From Yarrowia lipolytica (taxonomy: Eukaryota > Ascomycota > Dipodascomycetes > Dipodascales), in NCBI RefSeq assembly GCF_001761485.1, contig NC_090774.1:2356001-2420000 (forward strand): 64,000 nucleotides of DNA. The letters are read 5' to 3'. A program made the position numbers and the translations under genes. The notes beneath the pieces were generated by a model. That model worked only from the letters and a program-made list of their open reading frames with translations. It was not told the origin of the DNA and made no database searches. Each line of letters opens with the position of its first letter. The first letter of the stretch is position 1. Shown in pieces: positions 1 to 10,420 of the stretch.

Positions 1-1165
1 CGGTTGAGAGAGGGTGGGTCACGTGAATACACTGGCCCCGGTCATGTGGGGTTTGTTCTGGTCACGTGACCACCGTCCTCGCCGTGTCCTGTCTCTCCTC
101 CAAACACCGTGATCTCCGCTTCTCCAGTAATTATATTAAAGACTATTGTTGATGCGACGTGCGTCTGACGGAAGTTTAATGACCCGGGGTTGAAGAAAAT
201 GAGGGTTGGCAAAAGTGCCATTTTTTTCGACTTTTTGGATATGATAAGGGCGATTTTTGAGTGTTTATATATGTCTTGTTTTGGAGGGAGGAGATTTTGT
301 GTCTCCAGGTGTGGAAATGCCCGATTTTTTCTCTTAGTCGGTGTGTTCGGTTGTGGTATGGTATAAGATATACTACAGTATAGTGCATTCTATTTTGGGG
401 GAGTATGTTGTGGAGAAGTGTGGTCACGTGATGATTTGTAAGAGTCGACGAAAGAAGGAGGAGTTGATTGTTGGTATGTTTTTTTTCTTCATTTTTTTCT
501 TCTTCATTTTTCTATTTTTCCCATGCACAGTACATACTTGGTTGTAACTTCCATTTTCCCACATGTTCCTTTTATTTATTTTTGCTCCTCTTCCTCCCAA
601 CTACTTCCCCAAGTAATAAAAATATATCCCAAGTAATTATTGAAGTTATTTTTTTATAAAAAAACTGGGTTAATTTCTTAATTTTATCAAATGCATGGTT
701 AACAAAATCCAAGTAAAAACGTTTGGATCAAGTACAGTAGTCGAATAATACAGAAAAAAAAAGTCACTTCAAACGACGAATATCCTGAAAAAAAAACAAC
801 ACAAGGTCCCCAAACATATAAATACAGCCCATAACAAACCACAGCATTCTCCACAACCGTCTCAATCCGCCTCTAAACATCTTTAATGTCACCATCATAT
901 TGAAGATGATACACTACATGCGGACTCCGAGCCATGCTGAGTGACACAGAAACATCGTTCCACCGCAAAACGACACAAAACCACTCCCGCAGCCTTAAAT
1001 ACCCCTCTTCCCTCCCCTTTCTCCCTCTCTCCCAATTATACCGCCATTTCCAGCTCCGATCTACTACCCCAACATTTTGCCCGCAACTTAAACTTCCCCA
1101 CTTCGTACAATATACACCATAACACCACTGGCTAACCCCACGACCTACCGACAACTTCCGATACA
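1..1165. other. Intergenic, left edge
   Basis: I see no convincing gene here. Three CACGTG E-boxes (20-25, 63-68, 425-430), two of them extended to GTCACGTGA, lie in the first 430 bases. A T-rich stretch (about 478-525) and several A-runs follow. A TATAAATA-like box near 815-822 lies about 345 bases before the kinase ATG at 1166, too far to be a confident core promoter. Short ORFs in the region have no recognisable composition. Confidence 0.6.
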
Positions 1166-2445
1166 ATGCTCCAGAGAACACGTGGCGTGGCGAACCGGGC
1201 TGCCCTCATCACCAACTTCAGTCGGCGCGCCCAGAATTCCGCATCACGTGACCACAAACTGACCCACAGGATGTTTTCTACGACCACCACCGCCTCCGTC
1301 TCGTCCGTCTCGTCCGCGTCGTCCGCGTCGTCCGCCTCCTCGTCCGCTGCGCCAACTGCGGATCACATTTTGGAACGCAACAAACGGCTGCAGAGCGAAA
1401 CGGACGCGGCGATTGCGCGACTGGCGGGGGCTGCCAACAGAAGACAATCACGCTCGACGAACTGGTCAAGTTCCCCCGAGACCTGGAGACTAAAGAGCGC
1501 AACGAGATCCTGATAGCCAATGCCCAAGATACGCTGGAGCAGATTAAAATCGGACTGGCGCATCGGCTCAATGCGCTGCGCAATCTGCAGTACCTGGTGG
1601 TGCTCAATCCCCACATTGCCCAGATCTACCAGCTGTACTACTGCTCGTTTCTGATCATCTCCAGCTTCAAACCTCCTCAGACAGTGGAGGAAAATCTGCA
1701 CTTTGTGGAGCGCCTCAAAGACCTGGTGCAGACCCACTCCAACACTATCCCAGTGCTGTCGCGGGGCTTCTCCGAGTGCCAGAACCTCATGCCCCTATCG
1801 CAGATCAACACGCTGCTCAACTCGCATCTCAATGCCCGCATGGGAACCCGGCTGCTGGCAGAGCACCACATTGCGCTGACTAATCCGATCGCAGACAACT
1901 TCATTGGCGCCGTGCAGCTCGATTTTTCGCCCGGTAAAATGCTGCACGAATGCTCGCAATTTGCTGGTGAGATTTGCAACCTGTACTTTGGAGTGCGTCC
2001 CGAGGTGCAGATTGACGTGGGTGAGGACGTGACGCTGCCGTTTGTGCCCGACCACGTGCAGTACATTTTCCAGGAGCTGCTCAAGAACTCGTTCCGGGCC
2101 CATGCTGAGTCGTCCAACGGCAACGATCCTATTATCGCCACCATTTCCAAAACCGAGGATGGAGTCATGATCCGACTCAGAGATATCGGTGGCGGTATCA
2201 AGCCCGAGAACGAGAACAAGATCTTTGAGTTCTCCTTCACCACGTTCCAGGACGAGGGGCAGGGCGATGGGTTTGCCACGCTCAACAACTTTCACGGAGG
2301 CAGCAGTATTGCGGGCATGGGTTATGGGTTGCCGTTGAGCAGAGCCTATGCCGAGTTTTTTGGCGGCAACTTGAAGCTTCAGAGTTATTTTGGACTGGGA
2401 ACTGATGTCTACATTAGTTTGAAGGCGCCCAAGGTGAGCCTGTGA
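1166..2445 (+). CDS. Mitochondrial PDH/BCKDH kinase, apparent frameshift
   Basis: This is a mitochondrial protein kinase of the GHKL fold, which phosphorylates the E1 alpha subunit of pyruvate dehydrogenase or branched-chain ketoacid dehydrogenase. The ATG at 1166 opens a Ser/Arg-rich, acid-poor presequence. The core shows the N-box (ELLKNSFRAH, around 2077), the G1 box DIGGGI (around 2194) and the G2 box GMGYGLPLSRAY (around 2317). The C-terminus GTDVYISLK is typical of the family. The reading frame changes between about 1400 and 1440. The presequence and helix (HILERNKRLQSE) are in one frame, and KTITLDELVKFPRDL onward is in another that has no early ATG. One extra G in the GGGGG run at 1426-1430 would make the two continuous, giving about 426 residues. 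No GTGAGT-like donor supports an intron. A sequencing or assembly error or a real allele are both possible. Whether the target is PDH or BCKDH is undecided; the LAEHHIAL stretch leans to the BCKDK side. Confidence 0.8.
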
Positions 2446-4785
2446 ACAAGTGCCAACGAAGTGCCGAGGAACAAGTGCCGAAGGTAGTTGCGAGTTCTGA
2501 GCAGAGGCAGGGATGGCAGAGATGACTCTCTGGAGTACCTCCTGTTGAATAATTTAATTGCATCATTTATAAGTTAACATGAGCGTAGCGATCTTGAAGC
2601 CCGCGAGACAGCTCAAGAGTGCTGGTTTTTTATATTAATCTATAAATGTAAAAATTTGGAAAAGGGAAAAAAGAGAAAAAAGAGAAGAAAAAAGAGAAGA
2701 AAAAAGAAAGAAAAAGAGAAGAAAAAAGAGAATTTTGTTATATCCAAGTATTTACCCTAATCAATTACAGAATTTTTGGCTATATATTCATACGAAAAGA
2801 CGGCACCAAAATCTGTCCAGATGGGGTTTTTTTCAAAAATAAATAAATAAAATAAATAAATATAAATAAAAATAAATAAATAAATAATAAATAAATAAAT
2901 AAATAAATAAATAAAAACAACTCAATAAATATCAAAATAATTCAAAATTCCAAAATAATTTGATCGCTTGAAAATACCGCAAGACCACATATCAAATACA
3001 TATTGTGCTCGAAAACGAATGAAAAATCCCTCTCCATTTCATCCTGAACACGAGCAGTACGAGACTGGACACACAGCTACAGTACATGCAGTAAGAATGT
3101 CTGGTCAGTGAGAATGGGGAACTCGAAGTTCTCAGTAATTCCAGTCACATGACCAGATAATGGACACGTGACATGACAAAGCGGGCGATCAGAAAGGAGC
3201 GCGGACTCATGTCTCTTGTGTCCAGCATTGTCCTGGTTGCGAAACTGCCGGTACAGTATGTACATACCACTGCTTAAACAAGATCCCAGATCAGCCCGAC
3301 ATCAGCAGGACATAGCGACTGGGGTGTAAGTGCGTGTCATAGAGCTGGGAGGCAATAGTGATTATGTAGCTGCGTAGATCCGATAGACTGGAGTTTTAAC
3401 TGGTGCTGGCGATGGAACGGTCTCTCTCAGAGCTCTAGAGGGAGTCTCAGAACTATCCAGACGGCAGCTGTAGGACCTGGTGATTGGGGACTCAGTCAGA
3501 GGTCAATGTAGAGACCAATTGGTGAAAAGACCAAAAGATGGCCTAATAGAGACCAAATGGTGATCAAGAAGCGGTCAATATATGGTCGACAAGACCAAAA
3601 AAAGTACCTGAACGCCAAGTCATAAATAATGTACACACGCATAAGCGAAACTCTATTATTGTCTATATATTTACACAAAGAAACCGTTTTTTTACAAGTG
3701 AGAGGGAATAGACACGGTGAGGTGAAGGGGTATTTTTGGAAAAGGGTCTTCCTCTCGTTCAATTGTCATTTCACGTGCTTTGGGCTTTCCAACGGTCCCT
3801 TTTCGACCCATTTTGGTACCATCCCCAAACTCCATATCTGAGATGCAGACAGAGACAGACGGAGACACACACAGTAGCGACAGACAGAGATATATAGAGA
3901 CAGACAGAGTGACTCTCGAGCTATAGCCAAGACTCTCAAGCTACAACCAGGACTTTCGAGCTATAGTCAGGACTCGGGCTTAACCAAGGCTCTCGAGCTA
4001 CAACTACATCCTACGACGACTCTCCTCTTCAGCATCTACTTCATTCTCCCTCTCACAACTGCTCCAACCCAGTAGAGCAACCACACAAACACTTCTGTGC
4101 GTGATGGGCCTGTACCAGTCTCTTGTAAACTGGCCACACGTCAATCTACGAGTTCCTCGGGGGTGATTTCTCAGCTCCCTCAACTCCAACTTTGGCAAGC
4201 AGGTCCACAGGTTGTGTCAGCCTGGCTACATGTCCGAGGTCCGCGTGCCTAGTTGCCAGAGTCGGTGACAGCAACACAGTCTACAAGAATGAACTGCCCG
4301 TCCTACGAAGAACAGTCAGCCATCACTATGGTGGTCAAGTTGGGGTTAGCCTAGCAACATCTGGAGATAGCCCAGCGCGTCAGGACAGCAGAGCACCTGG
4401 ACAGCGTCTAGAGTCTTCGGCGGAGCATTCGAGAACGGAAACCTAGGGGTAGCTGGTGAGACGGTGATACGCCAACTTGGCCGTTGATCGACTGAAGACA
4501 ATTGCGCAGTTTGTGGCGACAGTTTTACCGGAGGACAATGGACTCAAAGCCTTCATGGTGTTCAGATGTCGATCTACGCTAACCGATGCTCAGATTCGGA
4601 CGTGACCTGGGACCCAATCCCCGTAGCACCCTCTCATCAATCATTGTCTCACCAACCTGGCTCTTTACCGGTGGACATCTACGCTGGTCGATATGACATT
4701 ACGCTACGCTCTCTTCTATGCTGGTCGATCTGACGTCGCTACGCTCATCGATGCTTCATACACAGTGCAATTTTTTATACATCGC
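2446..4785. other. Intergenic, low-complexity 2.3 kb
   Basis: I see no gene. It contains a purine-rich AAAAGAGAAG stretch (about 2660-2730), an AAAT/AATA microsatellite (2839-2925) and a CAGACAGAGA-rich stretch (3846-3907). About 3908-4005 holds a degenerate repeat of roughly 20 bases built on CTCGAGCTATAG. Short repeats around TACGCTGGTCGAT (4560-4755) lie next to the RPS26 3' end. The small ORFs here look random. Confidence 0.6.
2839..2925. repeat. AAAT/AATA microsatellite
   Basis: Nearly uninterrupted AAAT units (aaataaataaat) run for about 85 bases in the spacer between the kinase and RPS26. Confidence 0.9.
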
Positions 4786-5343
4786 CTAAACGACAACCTT
4801 GGCGGCGGCAGCAGGGTTGATCTTCTTACCGTCCTTGTTGAATCGGACTCGCTGGGGAGGAGTTCGAACCTTTCGGCCCTCTCGAGATCGGACTCGGACA
4901 ACCTTGGAGTGGATGGCGCAAGACACGCAGTACTGGATCTTGAGGTAGAGCTTGGGCAGCACGTACTCCTGGTAGACGGAGGCCTCGGAAAGATCTCGGA
5001 TGGAGGCGGCCTCGACCATGTTTCGGATGGTGAATCGCTTGATGGCCTTGTCCTGGGGTTAGTGGATAAACGTGGATAAAACACACACAAGTGTTTTGTG
5101 AGCAGCAAGCAGTGAAGAATGCAGTGCTTATTAATCAGTCATCAGTCATCAGTTTGTCACTGTTCACCAATCACTGTGCTCTTCATTTCTTCTTCATCCT
5201 GCACTCTTCTCATTCGCAGCTTGGCTACAAAGACCTGTGATACTCACCTTGGGGACCATTCGGGCACAGTTAGAGCATCGGATGGAGGTAACGTGTCCTC
5301 GACCCTTCTTGTTTCGTCCGTTGGAAGCTCGCTTCTTGACCAT
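4786..5343 (-). CDS. RPS26: 40S ribosomal protein S26 (eS26), two coding exons
   Basis: This is a small-subunit ribosomal protein near the mRNA exit channel. The coding sequence is complement(join(4786..5052, 5248..5343)), 120 residues against 119 in S. cerevisiae. Exon 1 gives [18 protein letters not shown] and a CxxC pair (CSNC). Exon 2 continues [11 protein letters not shown] and includes [10 protein letters not shown], the second zinc CxxC, and RVRSREGRK. Intron 5053-5247 has a GTGAGT donor and CTAACCCCAG acceptor (minus strand). The bases CTAACTCAG directly precede the ATG, so a second intron ends there. Its likely donor is GTATGT near 5636, which makes a 5' UTR intron of about 290 bases. 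The intron phase and protein match leave little doubt. Confidence 0.96.
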
Positions 5344-5636
5344 CTGAGTTAGTAGTGTTCGAATGTCGCATTGTGGCAAATGACGGAGACTGAGTCCGCG
5401 TAACCCGCAACAGGGACCGTATAACCCGCAACATGGACCGTGTATAACCCACAACATCGCCAATGTGGTGCCCACAACACGATCCATGTGATCACCACAT
5501 CACCCATGCCACCACCACATCCGCCATGTCGCCTCCGGATCATCAATCCGCCGCCTATCGCCTGTCGCAATCACTGGGTGGCAGTCATGTTGTCCTCTCG
5601 TCTCTCGTCGCTTTCTGTCCTCTCGTTTAACATACC
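5344..5636 (-). other. Probable 5' UTR intron of RPS26
   Basis: On the minus strand the segment begins with AAAGGTATGT (donor near 5636) and ends with CTAACTCAG immediately before the RPS26 ATG. It contains imperfect 22-26-base tandem copies around AACCCGCAACA and GGACCGT (5399-5460). The acceptor is strong and the donor is the best candidate seen, but it is inferred. Confidence 0.6.
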
Positions 5637-7482
5637 TTTGCTGTGTTGTGGATAATATCAAAAGGAAAGAATGGCTCTTTTTTTTCACCCAACACTCCAG
5701 TTGGGACAAGACCCAAAAGGGTAAATTTCAGCCCGCGTACAGTATGGTCTCGCAGTAAACACAGGACCGCCAACCCTATTGGGACCTAGGGTTGGTCATG
5801 TGATGACGCCAAATTGGGAAAACCGGACCCACAGGTCGTTAAAGTCATGTGATATCTCAGCGACCAATCGCTCAGATGACCTGATAGCGCCTCCAAAATT
5901 ATATAATACTTTGGCCATTATTATAAAAACAGTATTAGGCAATCTCACAATTACTCAGCTTCCCAATCCGACGCTTACACACCGAGTTGCACAACTTTTG
6001 AAACAGGTTATGACCACTCAACTTTGACCCAAACGGCGGTATTAGGCGACTTAGTCAGCGAAATCAAATCCGTCCCGTGACTTCCCGTGATCACGTGCGT
6101 ACAATGATGTTATGTAACAGCAGAAATTTCCACCGAAAATTTCCACGTCTTTTCTAAACTCCTCATTTTCACTCTTTTCTTACCTCCCCGATTACGTAAT
6201 TACTTATCTTTGATTTTGCGACCCACCAGAAACAACCAAATTGGTTGACACGTTTCACGTGATCCAATTACTAAGCACACCAGCCACCAGCTGGGACTTT
6301 AGCCACATCCACTGGGTACCCAGCCACGATTCCGCCCTAACCACAACCCCTAACCCTGAACACCATTCCAGCCAGTAAAAGGCGGTGCTTAGCTAAGCTT
6401 ATTGCTGCGGACCTGACTCCCAACCCTAATCCTATTGCTCAAAGTGGAAAAATGACATGTTATTTTAAGGTTTCGCAGTCGGCCCACTCTGGCGCGCTGT
6501 GATTGGCTTAGCTCGGCTAACAAATCATGTCCCAAACTTTTAACAGTGTGTGATACGATTTCAGTGTTGGCTTCCACATAGCACCTTTCGGTACATTCCA
6601 TATTTTTGCATAAAGTGGGTATTGAGATGATAAGGCGGATATTGTGGGGTGGACGAGAGAGGGGAGGATGTGACTCGGGCAATGTCACCTGTGAACAGAC
6701 ACGAGTCTTGTGTTTTTTGAGCAAATATCGACAAGCTACAGATGAGCAAATGAGATGACAGGGAGAGACCCAGGAAGAGGTGGAGATGACGAAAACAAAG
6801 ACGATTGCGGGATGGATGGCACGACAGTTGTGGTGACGACGTGGAGAGTGTCGTGGATTGACTTGGAAAGTGTCATGGGGAGACATCGGGAGTGTCGTAG
6901 GGAGACGCGGGCAATGTGATGACTACATGCAGCGTATAACGAAGGAGAAATCGAGACCGGGGATGTCGCTATGTCGCTGAACTTGACTATTCGACCATTC
7001 GACTATTCGACATTGTGATGCACTTTACTAGTCGATGCCAGTCACTTCGCACTTAGCACTTTCAATGCATCAACCCTCTGACGTTTCCACCGACCCGTTA
7101 CCTAATTCCGCACTCTCAGAACAGCTCAAATCAAACGACACAAAGATTTCGCAGATATCACAATTTCACGGATACCACTGAACCCCTCGAAAACGTGTTT
7201 GTGACACACCTGTGGCTGTGGCTGTGGCTGTGACGTGACTCCGTGTTACGACTAAGTGACGTGACTTATGTCATCATCAACAGATGGTGACAGCGTCAAA
7301 TGCCATTTACCAGTTTCACAGCAGTTACTCTCAGCTGTGGCTGTATCCCGTACCAACGTATCCAAGCCGATTCATCATGAGATGGATGGGTCTGTGAGTT
7401 TGTACCAGACTTTTTGCACACCACGCTCTCACTCTACTGAGTCCACCACGCTTATGTCTCCTGTGCTTCAGTACTAACCCAG
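5637..7482. other. Intergenic between RPS26 and COX4
   Basis: This is the shared upstream region of divergent RPS26 (minus) and COX4 (plus). It has several CACGTG or near sites (about 6090 and 6255) and a GGCTGT-type triplet (7211-7232). The 3' end CTAACCCAG at 7474-7482 is a splice acceptor touching the COX4 ATG. The only GTGAGT nearby is at 7394-7399, so a small leader intron of 89 bases (7394-7482) is possible. I saw no other gene. Confidence 0.55.
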
Positions 7483-7971
7483 ATGTTCGCCCTGAGAAGA
7501 TCTCTGCTTTCCGCAGGCCGAATCGCTCGACCCCAGCAGGTTGCTCGATTCTCCTCTGCCTCTGCTCTCCTGCAGCACAAGGCCGTCAAGCCCGCCGAGA
7601 AGCTCTCCGAGGTCACCGGCCCCGAGTCCCTGATCGGAACCTCCGCCGCCCCCGGCACCGTGCCCACTGACCTCGAGCAGGAGACCGGTCTGGCTCGACT
7701 CGAGCTGCTCGGTAAGATGGACGGTATCGACATTTTCGACCTCGGCCCCGTCATCCGACCCCAGCACTCCGTCAAGGGCACCCCCGACGACCCCATCTGG
7801 GTCCCCACATACGACAACTCCCGAATCGTCGGCTGCTCCGGTACCCCCCACGGCTCCCACGAGGTCCAGTGGTTCCACGCCGGTGTCGATAAGGTCGGCC
7901 GATGCGACGAGTGCGGCGCCGTCTACCGAGCTTATGAGCTTGGCGCCGATGAGGAGGCTCCCCACCACTAA
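7483..7971 (+). CDS. COX4: Cytochrome c oxidase subunit 4 (CoxVb type)
   Basis: This is the nuclear-encoded, zinc-binding subunit of mitochondrial complex IV, needed for its assembly. The product is 162 residues. The presequence MFALRRSLLSAGRIAR has Arg residues and no acids. The conserved centre includes GLARLELLGKMDGIDIFD. The zinc site is formed by VGCSG and the CDECG pair with a following AVYRAY. The CTAACCCAG acceptor directly before the ATG shows an intron in the leader. If the donor is GTGAGT at 7394, a four-codon upstream extension (ATG GAT GGG TCT) would be in frame, but its acidic residue fits an import signal poorly, so I keep the ATG at 7483. Confidence 0.95.
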   Translation: MFALRRSLLSAGRIARPQQVARFSSASALLQHKAVKPAEKLSEVTGPESLIGTSAAPGTVPTDLEQETGLARLELLGKMDGIDIFDLGPVIRPQHSVKGTPDDPIWVPTYDNSRIVGCSGTPHGSHEVQWFHAGVDKVGRCDECGAVYRAYELGADEEAPHH

Positions 7972-8395
7972 GGCTATGTATGTTAACTGAACAAACTGAG
8001 AGATTTGTCGCTTGTGCGTTGAAACCGTAGCGACATGCGAAAGAGAAACAACCATGGAACGTACAAACACAGCGTCTGTGTTGTTTTACAGAGGAAACCC
8101 GCTGTATCACCGCATGAGTAGCACTGTGGATGTAGACTGTAGGGTGCGGACGGGTGAATCTGAGAACCCACTGTATTATTGTGATACTGTAGAAAGTACG
8201 AGTACCTTAGTGGGACTGAGATGTAACCCTGAAGGCGACACTTGTTCGGACGTCGAAAGTCACGACACACCATGGGTGGATGTAACACCACCGTAGTTCT
8301 TAGCACCGTCATCTGCTCAGCTGTGAGACTGCCGACACGAGTTTTTCCAGTCACAACTGGAATGACACCGCTCACCGAGAGTGATCGATACAATG

Positions 8396-8458
8396 AATGG
8401 GTAGGCTCAATGGGTAGGCTCAATGGGTAGGCTCAATCTCAATGAGTAGGCCCAATGG
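8396..8458. repeat. GTAGGCTCAATGG tandem repeat
   Basis: A 13-base unit GTAGGCTCAATGG is repeated three times perfectly, followed by a degenerate copy (GTAGGCCCAATGG). Confidence 0.85.
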
Positions 8459-9770
8459 ATAGCTACCTTTTCGGGTCGCAGGGTGTCGAGAGATTCGGTA
8501 CCTAGTGTTGCATTAGCACCGTACGCACATGACCAACCAACTGGATAGGTGTTTGTGGACAGCAATTCTGGTCAGGTCAGATGTGAGGTGTCAGGGCTTT
8601 ACAGTGTAAGTCAGATATGTGGTGTCAGGGCTTTGTAATGGGATAGCGCTGCCGGTCCTTGTCACACGGTGGTGTTGCAGTCACCGATTAGTGGAGGCGG
8701 GTCGTGAACCTCACTCACTTGTGGACCACTAACTATGGACACTTTTGCTACACCCAGATATCCTATCTCTCTCTTCCCACACGCGCGCCGAATTGGAGAC
8801 AGAACATGATTGCGTCCGCTGCTTTGGTTGTGTGGGTCTGAGATAGTGAGGACGTGAGTGTAACGGCCGTATCCGTGAGTAAGTGAGTGCCCACTCGAGG
8901 TGTGAGTCCGTAGCGATCGCTGGTCTGGAAGCACTGGTGCGTGACACAGATGTGGTGGCACCGAGGTGCAGTGGAAGGCAGTCCCGATATGAGTCGATTG
9001 AGTCTGTGTCACCGGGAATAGGTGGGAATAAAAGTGATGAGGAAGAGGAAGAGTTGGGGGTGTCTGTCGTTTGACTTAAGGTGGGATGTCATGTTGATAG
9101 TTACACCGCCGTCATTAGATCACAACCAAAGAAACCAGTATGTCAATGGATATGGAGACCGGGTTGAGTGTCTGTGGCGCAATGTGAGGTTTGCGATACT
9201 CAATGTGATCATGATATCCCAAACAATGACTCTCAAGACTGTTTACCAACTCCAACTCCAACTCAGACAAGTCCTCTCTTCAGATCTACTGTTGGAGACT
9301 CAAGTTGAGCTTCTGGAGAGTGCTGCAGTAATCGACAGAGGGTCGGCAGGGTGCTCAACAGGGTGCTCGACAGAGGGTCGACTGGGTGCTCGACAGAGGA
9401 TCGACAGATGGAACTCTCTGGATAGTGGTGATAAAGGTGGATTCAGCTGAAACTGAACTACAAGTCGAAGTCGACTGAGAAAAGCTGAGTTTTCAGCGAC
9501 CAGATCATCAGAATATCAATCGGTAGACTTGGAAGCTCGTCAGCTGCGTTCAACGGTGCTCAAAAAGCCGTCTAGATTGCGAGATTGGCTATGACTGTGC
9601 CACATCTGTGCCCAAAAGAGTCTCCCAAACTATTTTCAGTCAAGTCATCTGTTGCTGGGCTCTAGAGAAGAGATACAGAGACTTGAGAAACAAAAGAGGA
9701 GAGTTGATCCTTTGATGGAGGATTCTGGTGTCCTTTCTGTTGTTTCTTCAGTGCGAAAGTCCAGAAAAAC

Positions 9771-9818
9771 AGTCACAGTCACAGTCCAGTCACCAACACA
9801 GTCACAGTCACAGTCACT
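9771..9818. repeat. CAGTCA hexamer array
   Basis: Two short blocks of CAGTCA units are separated by a few bases, in a gene-free spacer. Confidence 0.85.
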
Positions 9819-9961
9819 CTGAACTACTCTCAACGCTCAATTGACTAACGGGGCACTCAATTGGGGTTCAATTGGTGCTCATACACTCATAGAAACTCCA
9901 TTGGCACTCCCACGCTCATGGACACATATTCATAATATATTCAATGTACATAGTTCACAGT

Positions 9962-10420
9962 TCAGTTGAAGAAGGTCTTGACAACAGGACAAAAGCCCGA
10001 AATGACAGCAGCTCCGATAAGGACAATCTGGGAGCCGAGATTGATCAAGGCGGGGATCTTTCGGTTGTCGGGGTTGCCCTTGGAGTAGGCAATGACGTAG
10101 GCGAACCGAGAAACGGCCCAGGTCAGGAGCAACGAAGCAGCCAGCTGGGGGTAGTACAGACCGGAGATCCAGCCAGCCACCAGGGTCAGAGCGGCGTTCT
10201 CGTTGAACTGCATGTGGGCCTTCTGGGCACAGTTGAATCGCTGACGCGCCAGCTCCAGCTTGGGCTCCTTGGCGGGCACAGAGGTGTCGGCAAACAGCAG
10301 GGGCAGGGGGGTCTTGGACTGGGCTCTCCAGTAGCCCGTATTGAGGGTCTGGAAGAAGCCCAGAACGGGGTAGAGCGAGGTGGCGGCAATGACGTACTTG
10401 AAGTCGAGCGGGAAGGACAT
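9962..10420 (-). CDS. MAPEG protein, microsomal glutathione S-transferase 3-like
   Basis: This is a small integral membrane enzyme of the MAPEG family, expected in the ER or outer mitochondrial membrane, with glutathione transferase/peroxidase activity on lipid hydroperoxides and leukotriene-like substrates. The product is 152 residues, the usual MGST3 length. It starts with a hydrophobic helix (YVIAATSLYPVLGFF). The family motif FNCAQKAHMQFNEN lies around residues 62-75, where RxxNCxQRxHxN is expected. Further helices follow (ALTLVAGWISGLYYPQL, LIGAAVISGF). A TATATATA box lies about 50 bases upstream on the minus strand (near 10469-10477). Confidence 0.9.
   Translation of the reverse strand: MSFPLDFKYVIAATSLYPVLGFFQTLNTGYWRAQSKTPLPLLFADTSVPAKEPKLELARQRFNCAQKAHMQFNENAALTLVAGWISGLYYPQLAASLLLTWAVSRFAYVIAYSKGNPDNRKIPALINLGSQIVLIGAAVISGFCPVVKTFFN

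Larger units (their letters stand above)
7972..9961. other. Intergenic between convergent COX4 and MGST3
   Basis: Two kilobases between the 3' ends of COX4 and the MAPEG gene hold no gene I can support. Repeats include a GTAGGCTCAATGG tandem (8396-8458), two copies of a GTGTCAGGGCTTT segment (about 8578-8636) and CAGTCA arrays (9771-9818). Several small ORFs (for example 9022-9450) read as random sequence. Confidence 0.6.

Noticed and set aside
1426-1440. Intron with acceptor GCCAACAG in the kinase gene
   Set aside because: No GTGAGT/GTATGT donor lies upstream and there is no CTAAC branch site, unlike every other intron in the window.
6389-6886. Minus-strand ORF of 165 codons between RPS26 and COX4
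   Set aside because: Random-looking composition; no motif.
6905-6980. Possible C/D snoRNA (GTGATGA then CTGA) upstream of COX4
   Set aside because: No closing stem and no rRNA guide recognised.
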